Positions 1-11,016 of a stretch of 64,000 nucleotides of DNA are shown one piece after another. Source of the DNA: Ilex aquifolium (taxonomy: Eukaryota > Streptophyta > Magnoliopsida > Aquifoliales > Aquifoliaceae); NCBI GenBank assembly GCA_951799425.1, contig OX637406.1:28390390-28454389 (forward strand). The letters are read 5' to 3'. The notes below the pieces were generated by a model that saw nothing but the letters and a program-made list of their open reading frames with translations, was not told the DNA's origin and did not search any database. Both the position numbers and the translations under genes were made by a program. Position 1 is the first letter of the stretch. Every line of letters starts with the position of its first letter.

Positions 1-2390
1 TGAGCTCAGCAACCTTAAGCTCATAGGCTTTTAAAGCTTTGACAGAACTCTCAAAGGATTGAATCCTATGCACCAAACCTTTCACATGAAGAGCCAGCTG
101 GGGACAGGAGAGTAAGCGAGAAAAGATAAGCTTAAGGTTATCACATAAAAAATAAATGGATATATAAGGAGGTTAGAACTTACAACAGCTGTTCCTTGAA
201 GAGCTGAGCTAATGGTTTCCTCGAGAGGCAAGGAGAAAGCCTTTTGAACGTCAAAATCAGTAAGAATAGAAGAGATGGCCCCAGCAGCGAGATCGCTATT
301 CTCGAAGAATGAATCTTCACTCTGCTCCACCTTGGGGTGCTGTGCTCTGCCACCTTCAGTTTTCTTCGGAAAAGACTCAATAAGCTTCCCTGAAGGGCTA
401 TAGGTGAAACCACCAGGCTGAAGGCCAGGGACCAACTTTAAAGCTTCCCTAACCTCAGTCGAAGAGGGGGAAGCCTCGCCTGGCTCGTCAATTCGACTAG
501 AAGAAGGCTGGACCCCAGATGGCGGGCGGACCTCAACAGCTGGAAGGGTGTTCAGCGTTTTAGCTAGCTCTGATGAGGTCGAGGTCGGTGAAGAAGAGGA
601 CACTCCCAATTTCTGAAACTTAGCCCGAGTGACAGGGCTATTTCCAAAACCAGCTACGGCTTTCCGTTTGCCACTTTTCCCACTTTTTGATAAGTGGTCG
701 ATTTTGGCCTGGATTTCTTCAGGGGTGGGCTTCATTACGGAAGAGGCTGGAAAATCTAAAACCAAAGACTAATGAATAAGGGGAAGTAAGAGGAGAAGCA
801 GCACAACTAATAAGGAAAAGGAATTACCTGTTACTTCTTCAAGTCTGACAACAGAAAGAGGAGGAGGGGCTTCTACCTCTATCCAGGAGGACTAAATCCT
901 TTCTCAACCAGAACAAAGGGCCGGATAAGCTCAGAGTACCTTCGGGGATTGCACTTGACCAGCTCCAGCTTTACTTCCTCATCCTCAGCACTGAGCTCTA
1001 GTCTGGTACCTGGACACCACCCATGGAGAGCAGAGTTAGAAACTTATGAATCTCAAAGCAGAACTCAGCCAATTCAAGCAAGGACTCACGCAAGTTCTTT
1101 GGAACAGTCCTGGCTCTGGGGACACCAATAGTGTCCGAGCTATCAGCAGGGTTGTATTCCCAATTGGTACCCCCGATAAAGAAGAAACGCTCTTTCCAGT
1201 GTTTGTGGGAGGATGGGATGTGAGAAATGATCTGCCTAACGTTGGCTCACTTGGAGATGTATAAAAATCCCTCAGAAGAGGTCTGCTTGACGTTGAAAAA
1301 ATCTAAAAGTAGGGAAATGCTGGGAACCCCGAGCTTGTGGTCCTTAAAGAAGACCAGAAGACCCACCAAAACCCCCCCAGAAGTTAGGAGCAAGCTGAGA
1401 GGGACAGACATTGAAATATTGCAGAACATTCTTGATGAAGGGATGAAGAGGGAAGCGAAGGCCATTGTCGAACGCGGCCTTAAAAAAGTAGACCCTCTTA
1501 TGAACACTGGCAACATAATAGGTAGAGCTGTCAGGACACCAGGGTTGGACACCCTCAGGAAACCCATAGCGGGCTGTGAAAATCCTCATGAAGGAAGGGT
1601 GGACCTTACTAGGGCCCACAACCTCGGCATGGTCTAAGGCAGCTCCTAGGTATGTTGTACTACCAGAAACCCCAACCCCGCTGACTTTGCCCTTGCCTTT
1701 GTCAGGCTTGGGAGGCCTAGGGGAAGACGATGAGGGAAGTTCCTCGGTTCGAACTCCAGACTCAACAGCATCAACACCGGGGAAATTATCGATTTCATCA
1801 CCTACCTCTCCTAAGTCAGCCTCTTCTTCGGCAGACCTATCCTTTAGGGAAGAAGCAGAGGGGGCGAGTAGCTTTGGAAGAGGCACGCATGTTCGGACAA
1901 GAGAAGGGAAGATTAAAGGAACGATAAAGGGGGGGACTCCAGTCAGACACTCTCTGATAACCCTAGAGTCAGCACAATAACTCCCAATAGCGAGTATGTG
2001 CACAATAGAGCTCCAATCCACGAAATGTGGAAGGGGAGATAGGTAACAATCTCGAGACCAGAAGTAGAAGAACCTATGAGCCCAAAAATGCAACAACCAC
2101 CTAGAACTCAAAGGATCCAGAACTAGAAAAGCTGAAAAGAGAATAGGGAAAGTGTACCTAGCTAGGAATGAGAAACGAGTGACAATCCAGAGCAGAGTTG
2201 GAGGAAGAAGGCACCGCAGGCCCTTAATTCGAACACAAAGACTCGATTTTGGGTGAGATTCAGAAGGATTCAATCGGAAATCGAAGGGGAAGAAGATGAA
2301 CAGTGGAGAGAAGCGGTTTAGGTAGCCGTTTGGGTATTTAAAGCTTAAGGGACGTGGGCTGAAACGTGCGCGAGAATCGAGGAGAGTCAT
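1..2390 (-). pseudogene. Antisense additional ORF of Tat element (Transposase_28-like)
   Basis: This coding region runs opposite to its host element. The N-terminal half (about 1250-1700) carries the run LRFPLHPF, followed by a typical continuation ending CPSQLAPNFW. I recognise these as the plant 'putative gypsy-type transposon' domain (Pfam Transposase_28 family). Further on come a tryptophan-rich stretch and, from about 765 to the left edge, a Ser/Pro-rich linker with KSGKSGKRKAV, then a helical, probably coiled-coil segment. GT-AG intron-like gaps are visible (for example about 769-829), in keeping with spliced additional ORFs in this lineage. The molecular role of these proteins is unknown. 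The start codon is uncertain because the N-terminal region reads into LTR-proximal sequence. It is broken, with about one or two breaks. Confidence 0.6.
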
Positions 2391-2520
2391 GATCGCTGCA
2401 AACCGTCAAAAGGCTCCAGTCACGTGTGAAGCCAAGGGTAGCCACGTGCAGATCTAGCTCGGTTTGGGAAGCAGTTCAGCCCCTGCCTAAGCTAACTTAA
2501 GGCAAGAGCTGGGGGGCAAC

Positions 2521-3169
2521 TGATGATACCTAAAAAGAGCCCAAGCTTCAGCTCGGGAAGTGAGCTCAGCATGGGAGGTCAGGAAAGACCAGCAGAGCTC
2601 ATCCAGCTGCAGTCAGAGCTCCCCACAGGAGAAACGAAATAGGGAATGACAAGGGGACAGCAAGACAACAGCAAATACCTCCAAAGCGATAGCCAAGCTG
2701 GATTCAAGGCATGAGATTCGTAGCCGATTGAGATCCTCTCAGAAGATTGAGAAGGATCCCACGATAGGAGGCAAAGATTTCGGGATAGAGTCCATTGATC
2801 CAACCAAAAGGAGTTTAGGTAACCCCGGAACGGAGGAGAGTAGAGGGGAGAAAATCCCTCCATTATAGGAAGTAAAATCGGATTAGAGGTAAGCAAGAGG
2901 CTATAAGAGTAGAGCCACGAAGAACCCTAACTCCTCTATGACTACATTGTAACAGATTCAATACCATCAATAAGAAGATAGGAGCTATAGGCTCTATTCC
3001 AGAGTGGACTAGCCGAGCTTAGGCCGGTGAACCACTATAATTCTGTTGTGTTATCTCCCCATCCTCAATTCCCCTAAGCATCAACCAGCATTGCCTGACA
3101 CGAGCCTCGTAGCTCTTAACTCTACGCATATCTGACCTCTAGTTCATTCTCGGTAGATTTACACCATCA
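2521..3169 (+). repeat. 3' LTR of Tat-type element
   Basis: A 649-bp LTR bounded by TGATGATACC and ACACCATCA, directly preceded by a G-rich polypurine tract. The perfect 5-bp terminal inverted repeat TGATG/CATCA and the tract fix orientation and left edge. The partner LTR lies outside the window, so a target duplication cannot be checked. Confidence 0.75.
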
Positions 3170-4395
3170 ATTTGGATTGATTTGAAGCATTTTTTGAAGA
3201 ATAGACCATGGTTGCGGATCCTCCATGTGAATGCCATTTTTTTTTTGGAGGATGAATACCGAATTTCATGAATGAGGACAATGAAAAAACGAGCTATATC
3301 TCGCATAAACAGAGACCGAACTCAAAGAGGCCAAGAAGCCGAGAAATATCAATGGGGTCATGGGTGCTCACATACAAAAACCCAAGCAGCTTCCTATGAA
3401 ATTTTGTCATGACAGTGACACCCCGAACTCGCCGACTGCCCAAACCGTACATTCTTTTATGAGTACAGATAACTTTGATGGAAGAGCATCATTACTCGCA
3501 AAGCACAAAATATCGGTATTTTACTAAAGAAAAATAGTGCAGGAAAAGCCAACAGAAGAGCATATTCCCCAAAACAAGAAGAAATGATGAGATTTTATGA
3601 ATAAGAATTTGGTCAGTAGGTTCACGTGGAAACATCTATGGTGGGACCTTGCAACAATATTGATATGTTTCCATTTGTGAGTTTGAAAGTAGACCGAGTA
3701 CTATAACTCGTATTCAGGAAAAATCGAAGAATTCAACTGGACCCAAAGGAGGGAGATACATCAGCGATTCCAGAGGTTGAGCAAGTCTCATGAACTGAGT
3801 GATGCAAAGACTTCGAGGACACACTTGCTTCATTTTCCACAGATGATGTCAAATTGTGCACGCAAAAATTTGCACAATCACTAAGATATGTTGAGGTGCG
3901 CCCCTAGTCTTCAAATATCACCCGGTCCATGAGCTACAAAATTAGAGAGATCAATACATGAAGAGGCTAGTGTCTAAATGAAGAAAATAATATAGTTGTG
4001 TGTGTGTGTGTGAGAGGTATGGAGCTAAGAGTTCTCATACCAGGGCCCCTATCTTTGGGTCTTCACCCATCTTTATAGAGAAAATTGAAAGCTACTTACC
4101 GTTGAAAGACCATGCTCCTCGGGTTAATATATTCTTGAGATATATGTCTTACATTGTAGGTATAAAAAATTGTGCTTGAATCTAATTGGACAGTTAACAA
4201 AGTTGGCAGCTTTGTATTATCTTGAGAAGATAAATCATGGGTCTTATTATACACCCATGTGATGTGGGGCCCTCCCATTGATGCAAAATATGGTCCGTCA
4301 ATGACATACTATATACTTTTATTGCAGTGATACTTTTGATGAGAACACACCACCTGTTGATGATCCATAATACATCTCTTCATTAGGTGCTGCAA
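3170..4395. other. Intergenic, no gene recognised
   Basis: AT-rich sequence with short T tracts (about 3240) and a short TG run near 4000. No reading frame with a recognisable domain was seen on either strand. Parts may be decayed transposon sequence, but nothing can be named. Confidence 0.5.
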
Positions 4396-4406
4396 TTTTT
4401 AAATGA

Positions 4407-4760
4407 ATGCAAAATGGAGATGATGACGCTATTTGGCTAATGCAGGTGGAAAAAAAAATATTTTGCCGAATTTCATTCAGTCGTTCATTTGAGTATTTTT
4501 TCATAATGTGTGAAACTAAGAGAAGTCCATTAGAACATTGTCGAATTTCATTCAGTCGTTCATTTGAGTATTTTTTCATAATGTGTGAAACGAAGAGAAG
4601 TCCATTAGAACAACAATACAATTTATCTGTGGTTCGAGCACTTGATGCATCTAAGAAGTTTGATGCATCTGAGAAGTCTTTCTATCTCCCTCATTCGATG
4701 TTATTGGAAACAGACAAGGGAAGGGAAGGAGAATGGTTAGATCCTGGACACCATAAATAA
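4407..4760 (+). repeat. 75-bp in-frame tandem duplication inside an unassigned 117-codon ORF
   Basis: Two adjacent copies of a 75-bp unit (4467-4541 and 4542-4616) differ at about one base. Because 75 is a multiple of three, the open frame survives and encodes two near-identical 25-residue blocks beginning RISFSRSFEYFF. The surrounding frame (4407-4760) shows no domain I recognise. It may be a piece of a decayed gene, perhaps the same one as the PPR fragment 120 bp downstream, or it may be chance. I would not call it a gene. Confidence 0.6.
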
Positions 4761-4882
4761 ACAGAAAAGAAAAGGTTTGACTGAAAGAAGATCAATCAAG
4801 TGAAATAAAATGGATGTGGTTTTCTCATTTTGAAAGGCAGGAGAGTGACAAATCAAGTGGTTTCCGTGTGTGGAAAATTGAG

Positions 4883-4984
4883 GGCTTTAAAGTAAGGGAA
4901 GAAATTCAAGCTTATGCTGTTAAGTGTAATCTATTTCCCAATGTATCTATAGCTACCTCCCTAATGATGATGTATGCAAAGTGA
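4883..4984 (+). pseudogene. PPR protein gene fragment
   Basis: A 33-codon stretch ending in TGA at 4982-4984 reads GFKVREEIQAYAVK followed by CNLFPNVSIATSLMMMYAK. This matches the join of two pentatricopeptide repeats (helix A/B of 'G-x-x-I-H-A-Y-A-V-K ... P-N-V-x-x-x-T-S-L-M-x-M-Y-x-K-C'). PPR proteins bind organellar RNA, and a whole gene has many such repeats. Here only about one unit remains, and the next expected residue (Cys after Lys) is replaced by the stop. It is therefore a gene relic with no start and no organelle-targeting peptide. A similar plant PPR protein is remembered, but its identity was not checked. Confidence 0.55.
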
Positions 4985-6471
4985 GTGTTTTAAGAATATT
5001 CGACTAAGTTATTTGCTATATTTAATGACTTATGTAATCCAATTATCTTGTTTTAGGTATTATTTGATAAATTAGTGAATATATTAGGTTAAAAATTTTG
5101 ATTTGTATTTTGTAGTAGGAAATATTATAAAGTTAATAATTAGAATATATCTTGAAGTGGTAACCAAATATGTTTTTTGTTTTCATTTTCAGAATTTCGT
5201 AAATATAAATAACTTTCAAACATATTTTATGTTTTTAGTTTTTATCACAAATATCAATGGGTCTTTGGTCCAATGATACTCTTTGTCTTGTAAAAACTTT
5301 GCCTTCTTGATTTCAAGTCTCCCTCCTTCTTTCCCTTCCCCCTCCCAAAAAAAAATATTTAAAAAAAAAAGTTTTTATCACAAACAAAATAAAAATTATT
5401 TCTATTTTTTATTATTTTTTTAACACACAAAAACAAAATCATTACCAAACGACCCTTAGTTTCCAACTCTGAGGCAACTAGATCTCTGGCAATGACACTC
5501 GATTGGATTTCAAACGATCTCTGACCTCTATCCTCTAACTAGTAAGTATTCTTCTCTCTCTCTCTCTAAATCTCTAATAGTCTCTAATATTCACTCCTCT
5601 CTATCTCTGTCTTTGATAGCTGATCTCCTCCTACCTCACCCAGCCACCCAACCGCTGGAGTTATGTTTCAGTCTATCTGTCTCGGTCTCTCCTGTAACTG
5701 GTAGGTCACTTAAGTTTTCTCCTCTCTCTCTCTCTCTGATGCACTCACCATTCACCACGCCACACCCACTATCTCTGATGCACTCAAACCCACACTAAAC
5801 TCCATTTCTTTGATCTCAATTCGGATTCTTATCTTCTCTATCACTGTAAGTCTTACACATGTTCATGCATTTTTTGACCTGAATATAAACATTAGCAGTT
5901 GTTACCAACATTAATCTGATGGATTTTCTTATTGAATTCTCAATATTTGATTGCCAGATTGTTTTTTTTTTAATATTATTGTTCGATAATTTTAGATTTG
6001 ATAAGTTAATTTTGATTAGTTTTGTTCTTATATTATGAAATCTTTCCCGTAATTTTTGTAACAATGTTCGGCACTATGGAATTTGAGTTATTGAAGTGAG
6101 AAAATTTGAAGAAAATTTGTCCAAAATTTGTAGAATATTATGTTTTATAACATTGTTGACATGTTTCATATTTTTTAGTTAAATTATTATGTTTATATTT
6201 TTTTTATTATACGTCTTGACCTGGTCCCTCTGCCAGATTGATGTTCGGTCCGATTATGATAACTTTGTTAAAAATATCGTGTGATTTAGTGTTTTAAAAT
6301 CCCGCCCGACCTGGAGGGTTGACCCAAAAACTAAACCGATATAATGTTTAGATCGTTCCCAGACAAAACCTATTGGACTGGACCTTTTTTTTGGCTAAAA
6401 TGTTTGAATCGTACGGTTTTGGTTTATGCACGGGAGATTTCCTGCAATAGATTGAGATAACGATCCTCACA
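4985..6471. other. Intergenic, CT-rich and AT-rich, possible MULE-type end
   Basis: AT-rich DNA with a CT-rich block at about 5500-5800 (several short CT runs). At about 6290-6440 a sequence opening GTGTTTTAAAATCCCGCC resembles the end of the transposon at 57018 (GTGCTTTAAAAACCGGCC). The matching right end is not seen, and the Tat-type element begins where it might be expected. No host gene was recognised. Confidence 0.4.
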
Positions 6472-7821
6472 GTGAACTACCTGAAAACAGCCAGAAAAAG
6501 GGGTCAGGAAAGGGGCCGGCTCTCGGGGCTCGCCGAGCCTTCAGATACTGCCCCGATTATCCCGCCACCGACTTCACCGCGCAGAGAACCGCCTCCACCG
6601 CGGCCACGTCCTCAACCTTCTGGGGACCCTGTTATCCCGCCGAGGGACCCGGCCCCAAGCCACCAAGTCCCGCCCTCGGAAGATCGTCAAAGGGGGCGAC
6701 GGGGTCGGGAGACCGAAGGGGCCGAAGAGCGTCAGCAGAAGCGCTGACATGATGCCCCGGGCCCAGTCACATCTGCCGAATGGGTACCCCGAGCAAAGAC
6801 CAGGAGGGGCCGTCCTGTGCTGGAGGCGGATTCCATCCTTCAGTCCCCCGACGTTGCGTTTGCCGTCGCTAAGACTTTCCAGTTTGAGGCCAACATGGCC
6901 GTTTACCAAGACTATATGGACAATAAGCTTCTTCAAAGCGCTATTCAGAGCAATATGGTGGTAAGTGCGCTGCTAGCCCCAACTTTATCCTTGTTCTGTA
7001 TACTTGGCCATTTCTGACTTGAGTTCTTTCCTTTTTCAGGCCTGCCAGCAGATGGGGGCCATCGTGGAACGTTTTTGGGAACACAAGCAGGCGGCGAAGA
7101 ATGCCGAATGGGCACTGACCGCCAAGGATGAGCACATCCGCGGGGTGGAGAGGACGCTCGCCGACCAGACCCGGCACATCACCAAGCTCATTCGCCAGCA
7201 CGACGCCGTTGCTGCTGAGTTGGAGAATACAAGGGCAGATGAGGCCGCAGCCACCAAGAAGGTCGAGGAGTACGAGCTCTAGGTGTCCGCCGCCGAGGTC
7301 AAGCTGCAGGACTCCGAGGCCGTCATCAATGAGTTGACAGTCAAAGTTGACTCTTGACCGCGGAGAAGGCGGAGGAGCAGGAATGTCAAAGAGTGTGGCT
7401 GGCCACCCAAGATCAAATGGTCCCTGCTTTCGAGGAAGCAAAGCAGAAGGCTTACAAGCGTGGTTGGGATGCCGCTTTGCACGCCGCTCACGTTGACACG
7501 GGCTTGAACTTGTTCCACATGCACAGTGTCCTTGGGGAGCCTGATGAAGGGATTCTTCCCGAGGACCAACCGCAATCCAGGCCCAGTCAAGAGGGTTCAG
7601 CCGAGGGCCCCAATGATCCCATCACACTTAGTGATAGTTCTGATTTGTCTTCTCCTGTTCTGCCTTCTCCTCCGCCCCCTATCCTTACTGGAGGACATGA
7701 TACCGAGCTTGACGAGATACTGGGGGTCGGGGAGGAGTCATTAAGAAGGCGTAGCGGATCCGGCGGCGAGGAAGCCAACAACGAAGAGCCTGCAGATCCC
7801 GAAGGGCCCAGGGATCCTTAG
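6472..7821 (+). pseudogene. Antisense additional ORF of Tat element, C-terminal part
   Basis: This coding region is antisense to its host element and lies between the integrase tail and the missing 3' LTR, the same place as the antisense gene of the element at 1-3169. The left part is Pro/Arg-rich and GC-rich. The middle (about 7040-7280) is a long amphipathic, coiled-coil-like helix containing KNAEWALTAKDEH. The right part ends in an acidic Ser/Pro-rich tail with DPITLSDSSDLSSP. A GT-AG gap of about 80 bp (6961-7039, GTAAGT to CAG) looks like an intron. GC content is well above the AT-rich flanks. The N-terminal Transposase_28-like half seen in the first element is not recognised here. Broken, with a few breaks. 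The function of the family is unknown. Confidence 0.55.
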
Positions 7822-7954
7822 TTCTGTTTGTATTCCTTGTTTTTGTAATCTCCTTTCTTTTTGTACGCTTCAGGGGACGCAAAACCCCTTTTTGTTTAAT
7901 GCAATTTCCTTTCTATCATGCAATGATTCTTTATTATTGGATTATCCCTCTTAT

Positions 7955-8640
7955 TATAAGTGTTGGGGGATCCTCGGCCAGCTGTTGTAATCTTTGAGGC
8001 CGCACTCCTCTGACATCCAAGCGCCCAACTCGTTTAATCATTTGAGGGCGTGACTCCAAGGATGAAGTCTTATACTCCTTAGGGCAGTACCCCTGACGAC
8101 CGAGCGCTTGGCTCATGTTAGTCATTTGAGGGTGTCGCTCCAAGGACGGAGTCTTACACCCCTCGAGGCCGTACCCTTAACGACCGAGCGATTGACTCGT
8201 GTTAGTCATTTGAGGGCGTCGCTCCAAGGACGGAGTCTTACACCCCTTGGGGTGGTACCCTTAACGACCGAGCGCTTGGCTCGTGTTAGTCATTTGAGGG
8301 CGTCGCTCCAAGGACGGAGTCTTACACCCCTCGGGGCTGTACCCCTAACGACTGAGCGCTTGGCTCGTGTTAGTCATTTAAGGGCGTCGCTCCAAGGACA
8401 GAGTCTTACACCCCTCGGGGCCGTACCCCTAACAACCGAGCGCTTGACTCGTGTTAGTCATTTGAGGGCGTTGCTCCAAGGATGGAGTCTTACATCCCTC
8501 GGGGCCGTACCCCTAACAACCGAGCGCTTGACTCGTGTTAGTCATTTGAGGGCGTTGCTCCAAGGATGGAGTCTTACATCCCTCGGGGCCGTACCCCTAA
8601 CGACCGAGCGCTTGGCTCGTGTTAGTCATTCAACCAGAAG
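7955..8640. repeat. 84-bp minisatellite, about eight copies
   Basis: Tandem units with the core CGTGTTAGTCATTTGAGGGC recur at spacings of 83-84 bp (phase points near 8198, 8281, 8365, 8449, 8533 and 8617), with more diverged copies to the left. The period is a multiple of three, so the + strand stays open as a 28-residue repeat (VSHLRASLQGRSLTPLG...). That reading is an effect of the period, not a gene. The array sits in the non-coding part of the Tat-type element, between integrase and the antisense gene. Confidence 0.9.
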
Positions 8641-8689
8641 CAAAGTTTCAAATCCAGTTTAATGGAAGTACTTCCTCAAATTCGATACA

Positions 8690-8886
8690 TTCTAGGGTCG
8701 GATTACATCGTTACCATTTATATCTTGTAGCTTATATGCACCTATGCCCCCCACGACAACTACTTTGTAAAGACCTTCCCAATTAGGGCCGAGTTTCCCC
8801 TCAGTGGGTTCCCGAGCAGCGCCTACCACCTTGCGCAAAACCAAATCCCCTACTTGGAAATTCCTCGTCCGGACTTTCTTCTGGTG
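8690..8886 (-). pseudogene. Integrase C-terminal tail (Tat lineage)
   Basis: Read on the minus strand this gives FQVGDLVLRKVVGAA, then EGKLGPNWEG, GAYKLQD and NLRKYFH. This is the conserved end of Tat-lineage Ty3/gypsy integrase, the DNA-contacting C-terminal region after the catalytic core. The zinc-binding and catalytic core domains are not present in this copy. It is part of a broken element and no activity is expected. Confidence 0.75.
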
Positions 8887-9750
8887 TTATCTTCTGTCAG
8901 CAAAGTACTGCCTCAACTGGCCACACTGTATGAGCTCCTCGATCTGCTTTTTAAGATCAAAGCAGTCGTTAGTATCATGGTCGTGGTCGCGGTGGAAACG
9001 ACAGTACTTGTTCGGGCTCCTATGGTTCGAGGCGGTCTTCATCTTCTCTGGCCAGCGTACTGTAGGATCATCCTGTATTTGAAACAGGATATGCTCCACT
9101 GAAACATTGAGCGGCGTGAAGGCTTGCCGCTCTCTCAGAGGCGAGGGACCAAGGCGGTCCTTGACAGAGATTCTCTCTGTCTTATTCCTTTTGTTTTGTA
9201 CTTTCCGCTTATCCTCACGGGTGTCCTTCATTTTCTTGCCTCCGTGGGAGGACTTACCTCGTCTGGCCTTGGTGACGTCCTCCGCATTTATGTACTTTTG
9301 TGCCCTTGACAACAGCTCTGGCATGCTGGAGGGCGGCTTCTTAAGGACAGAAAACATAAAACTGGAGGAGCACAGACCCGCAATGAAGGCGGCTAGGGCT
9401 ACTTTATTGTCTGACTCTTCGATTTGGAGAGCTTCCTCGTTGAAACGAGTGAGGTAGCTCCTGAGATTTTCATCCCGGTCCTGCTTGATGGTGAGTAGGT
9501 GGGTAACATACTTCTGATGTTGGCGTCCCCCAATGAAGTGAGAGACGAAAGATTTACTCAGCTCCGTGAACGAGTGGATAGAGGAGGGTTTGATCTTCGC
9601 AAACCACTGGCGTGCGGGTCCCTTAAGGGTGGTAGAGAAGACTCTACACATAATCTCATCAGACACATTGTGGAGTTGCATAAGAGATTTGTAGGTGTCA
9701 AGATGATCCAGAGGGTCCTTTGTACTGTCGAAGGTCTCGATGCCAGACAT
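8887..9750 (-). pseudogene. gag of Tat-lineage Ty3/gypsy element
   Basis: A 287-codon frame covers most of a gag polyprotein. The Retrotrans_gag capsid domain occupies roughly residues 15-130 (KGPARQWFAKI, SFTELSKSFVSHF, ESLRSYLTRF-type helices, here ENLRSYLTRFNEE). A basic linker follows, then a Cys/His motif of the Tat type, CRFHRDHDHDTNDC, then LKKQIEELI. Gag coats the element RNA in cytoplasmic particles. The frame is long and open, but it belongs to an element that lacks most of pol and is counted as a fossil. Confidence 0.85.
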
Positions 9751-10397
9751 TTTGATCTTCGAGGGTAGGGATAATTGACTATATCTGCAACGAACGGGGT
9801 ATCAGTGCGCCTTATCAGGTAATCCACCGTCTCGGGCACCTGTGCCTTGATGGCGTTAAGGGCATCACCAAGTTGGTTCTGCACCTCCCTGATCTTCTCG
9901 TCCCATTGGTTGGGGACATCCTCCGTTGGGTGGTTATACTGGCTTCCATGATCAACATACTAACTTTCTCCCTCGTCCTTCTGCGTAGGTACATGAAGAG
10001 GGAACACATGTGACCTCCTCAGCGCGGGGTCTTTCTGGCGAGGGCCCCTATGGTGGGGGGCTGCTTGGCGCCCAGAGGGGATAGACTGCTGGGCCTCTCC
10101 CGTTGGAGGGAGTGGGGCTTCTCCTACGGGCTGAGGGGCAACGCCTCCCTGGGTGAGCATCAACTGAATGATTTGCTAGTTTTGGTTTACCAGCAGCTGC
10201 ATAGTCTGTAAGAGTTGTTGCCTGACGACGAGAGTCGCCGTAGCGGATAGTTCCGAGGGTGCGAGAGGAGGCAGAGCCTCCTCCCGGGGAGTCGAGTTGT
10301 TGTCTCCTGGTTGTTGACTCATCGACCTGGTCGTGATTGCCATAGAGTAGCAAGGTAGTAGAACACTTAGTCGTTCCCACAGACGAGTATGTGAAAA

Positions 10398-11016
10398 TGC
10401 ACAAAACTGATCTCGTGCAAGATCAACAGTCGAGTATGTGAAAATGTGTAATTAATGAACAATAAATAAGCAATCAATGGCAAAAATAGTAAATATTGAG
10501 TCAACGCACAGATATATAGTGGTTTGGTCCGGGTGACTTACTCCACTCTCTGAAATGAAAACAGTTGTCGGTGACTCTTTATTGATGAGTAGAGTAAAAG
10601 AGAGAAAAGGCTCCAAGGGAGGTGTGCTCCGGGAGAGGTACAATAGCTAGGAGAGAGAAGCTATGTGTGTAGATGTAGAGGGGTGTGTTGGGAGATCTCT
10701 AGGTATCCTCTCTCATGTGGAGAAGACTTACAATTTATAGCTATGTTGAGGCGGTGAGGTAAGACGGTGACGTGAGGGAGATGACACTACTTCTTCAGGG
10801 AGGATAGTTACAAAAGGTAAGTACAATTAATGTAGGATTGATTTTCCTGAGTGTTTATCCCGATAATCTCTCTCCCACGTGCTCTTATCTTCCCGGGCTC
10901 TTCGGATCTTGGACTGGGCCGAATTGGTGGACCAGGCCTGGGCTGCCTTTTAGCTGACTTGGATTTGCTTTATTTATTGGGCCTGGGCCCAGTTAGATTT
11001 GGGCTTGTCAATAACA
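10398..11016 (-). repeat. LTR of shortened Tat-type element
   Basis: A probable 5' LTR of about 619 bp, opening TGTTATTGAC and closing GTTTTGTGCA on the minus strand. The 3' edge is inferred from the adjacent primer-site region with CGTCTGTGGGAACG. A short repeat (CGAGTATGTGAAAATG near 10384 and 10431) blurs that edge, so it may be off by some tens of bases. No second copy was found in the window. Confidence 0.55.

Larger units (their letters stand above)
1..3169 (+). mobile_element. Ty3/gypsy Tat-lineage retrotransposon, 3' end
   Basis: This is the 3' end of a plant Ty3/gypsy element that enters from the left edge of the window. What is seen: an antisense gene (1-2390), then a purine-rich tract ending ggggggcaac at 2520, then an LTR of 649 bp opening TGATG and closing CATCA. 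In the Tat/Ogre group an additional gene, often antisense, lies between integrase and the 3' LTR, and this arrangement fits. The gag-pol part would lie outside the window, so wholeness, target duplication and age cannot be judged. The antisense gene appears broken, with one or two breaks. Confidence 0.75.
6472..11016 (-). mobile_element. Ty3/gypsy Tat-lineage retrotransposon, shortened
   Basis: An element in reverse orientation. From its 5' side (right) it shows an LTR (about 10398-11016), a primer-site region with the Tat-typical run CGTCTGTGGGAACG (minus strand, about 10372-10386), a gag gene (8887-9750), the C-terminal tail of integrase (about 8690-8886), an 84-bp minisatellite and an antisense additional gene (6472-7821). 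Protease, reverse transcriptase and RNase H parts are not represented, and no 3' LTR or polypurine tract is found at the left. It is a broken, non-autonomous form with several breaks. Age cannot be taken from LTR divergence because only one LTR is present. Confidence 0.75.

Noticed and set aside
8108-8662. 184-codon open frame on the + strand with a 28-residue repeat
   Set aside because: It is the reading of the 84-bp minisatellite; the frame stays open only because the period is a multiple of three.
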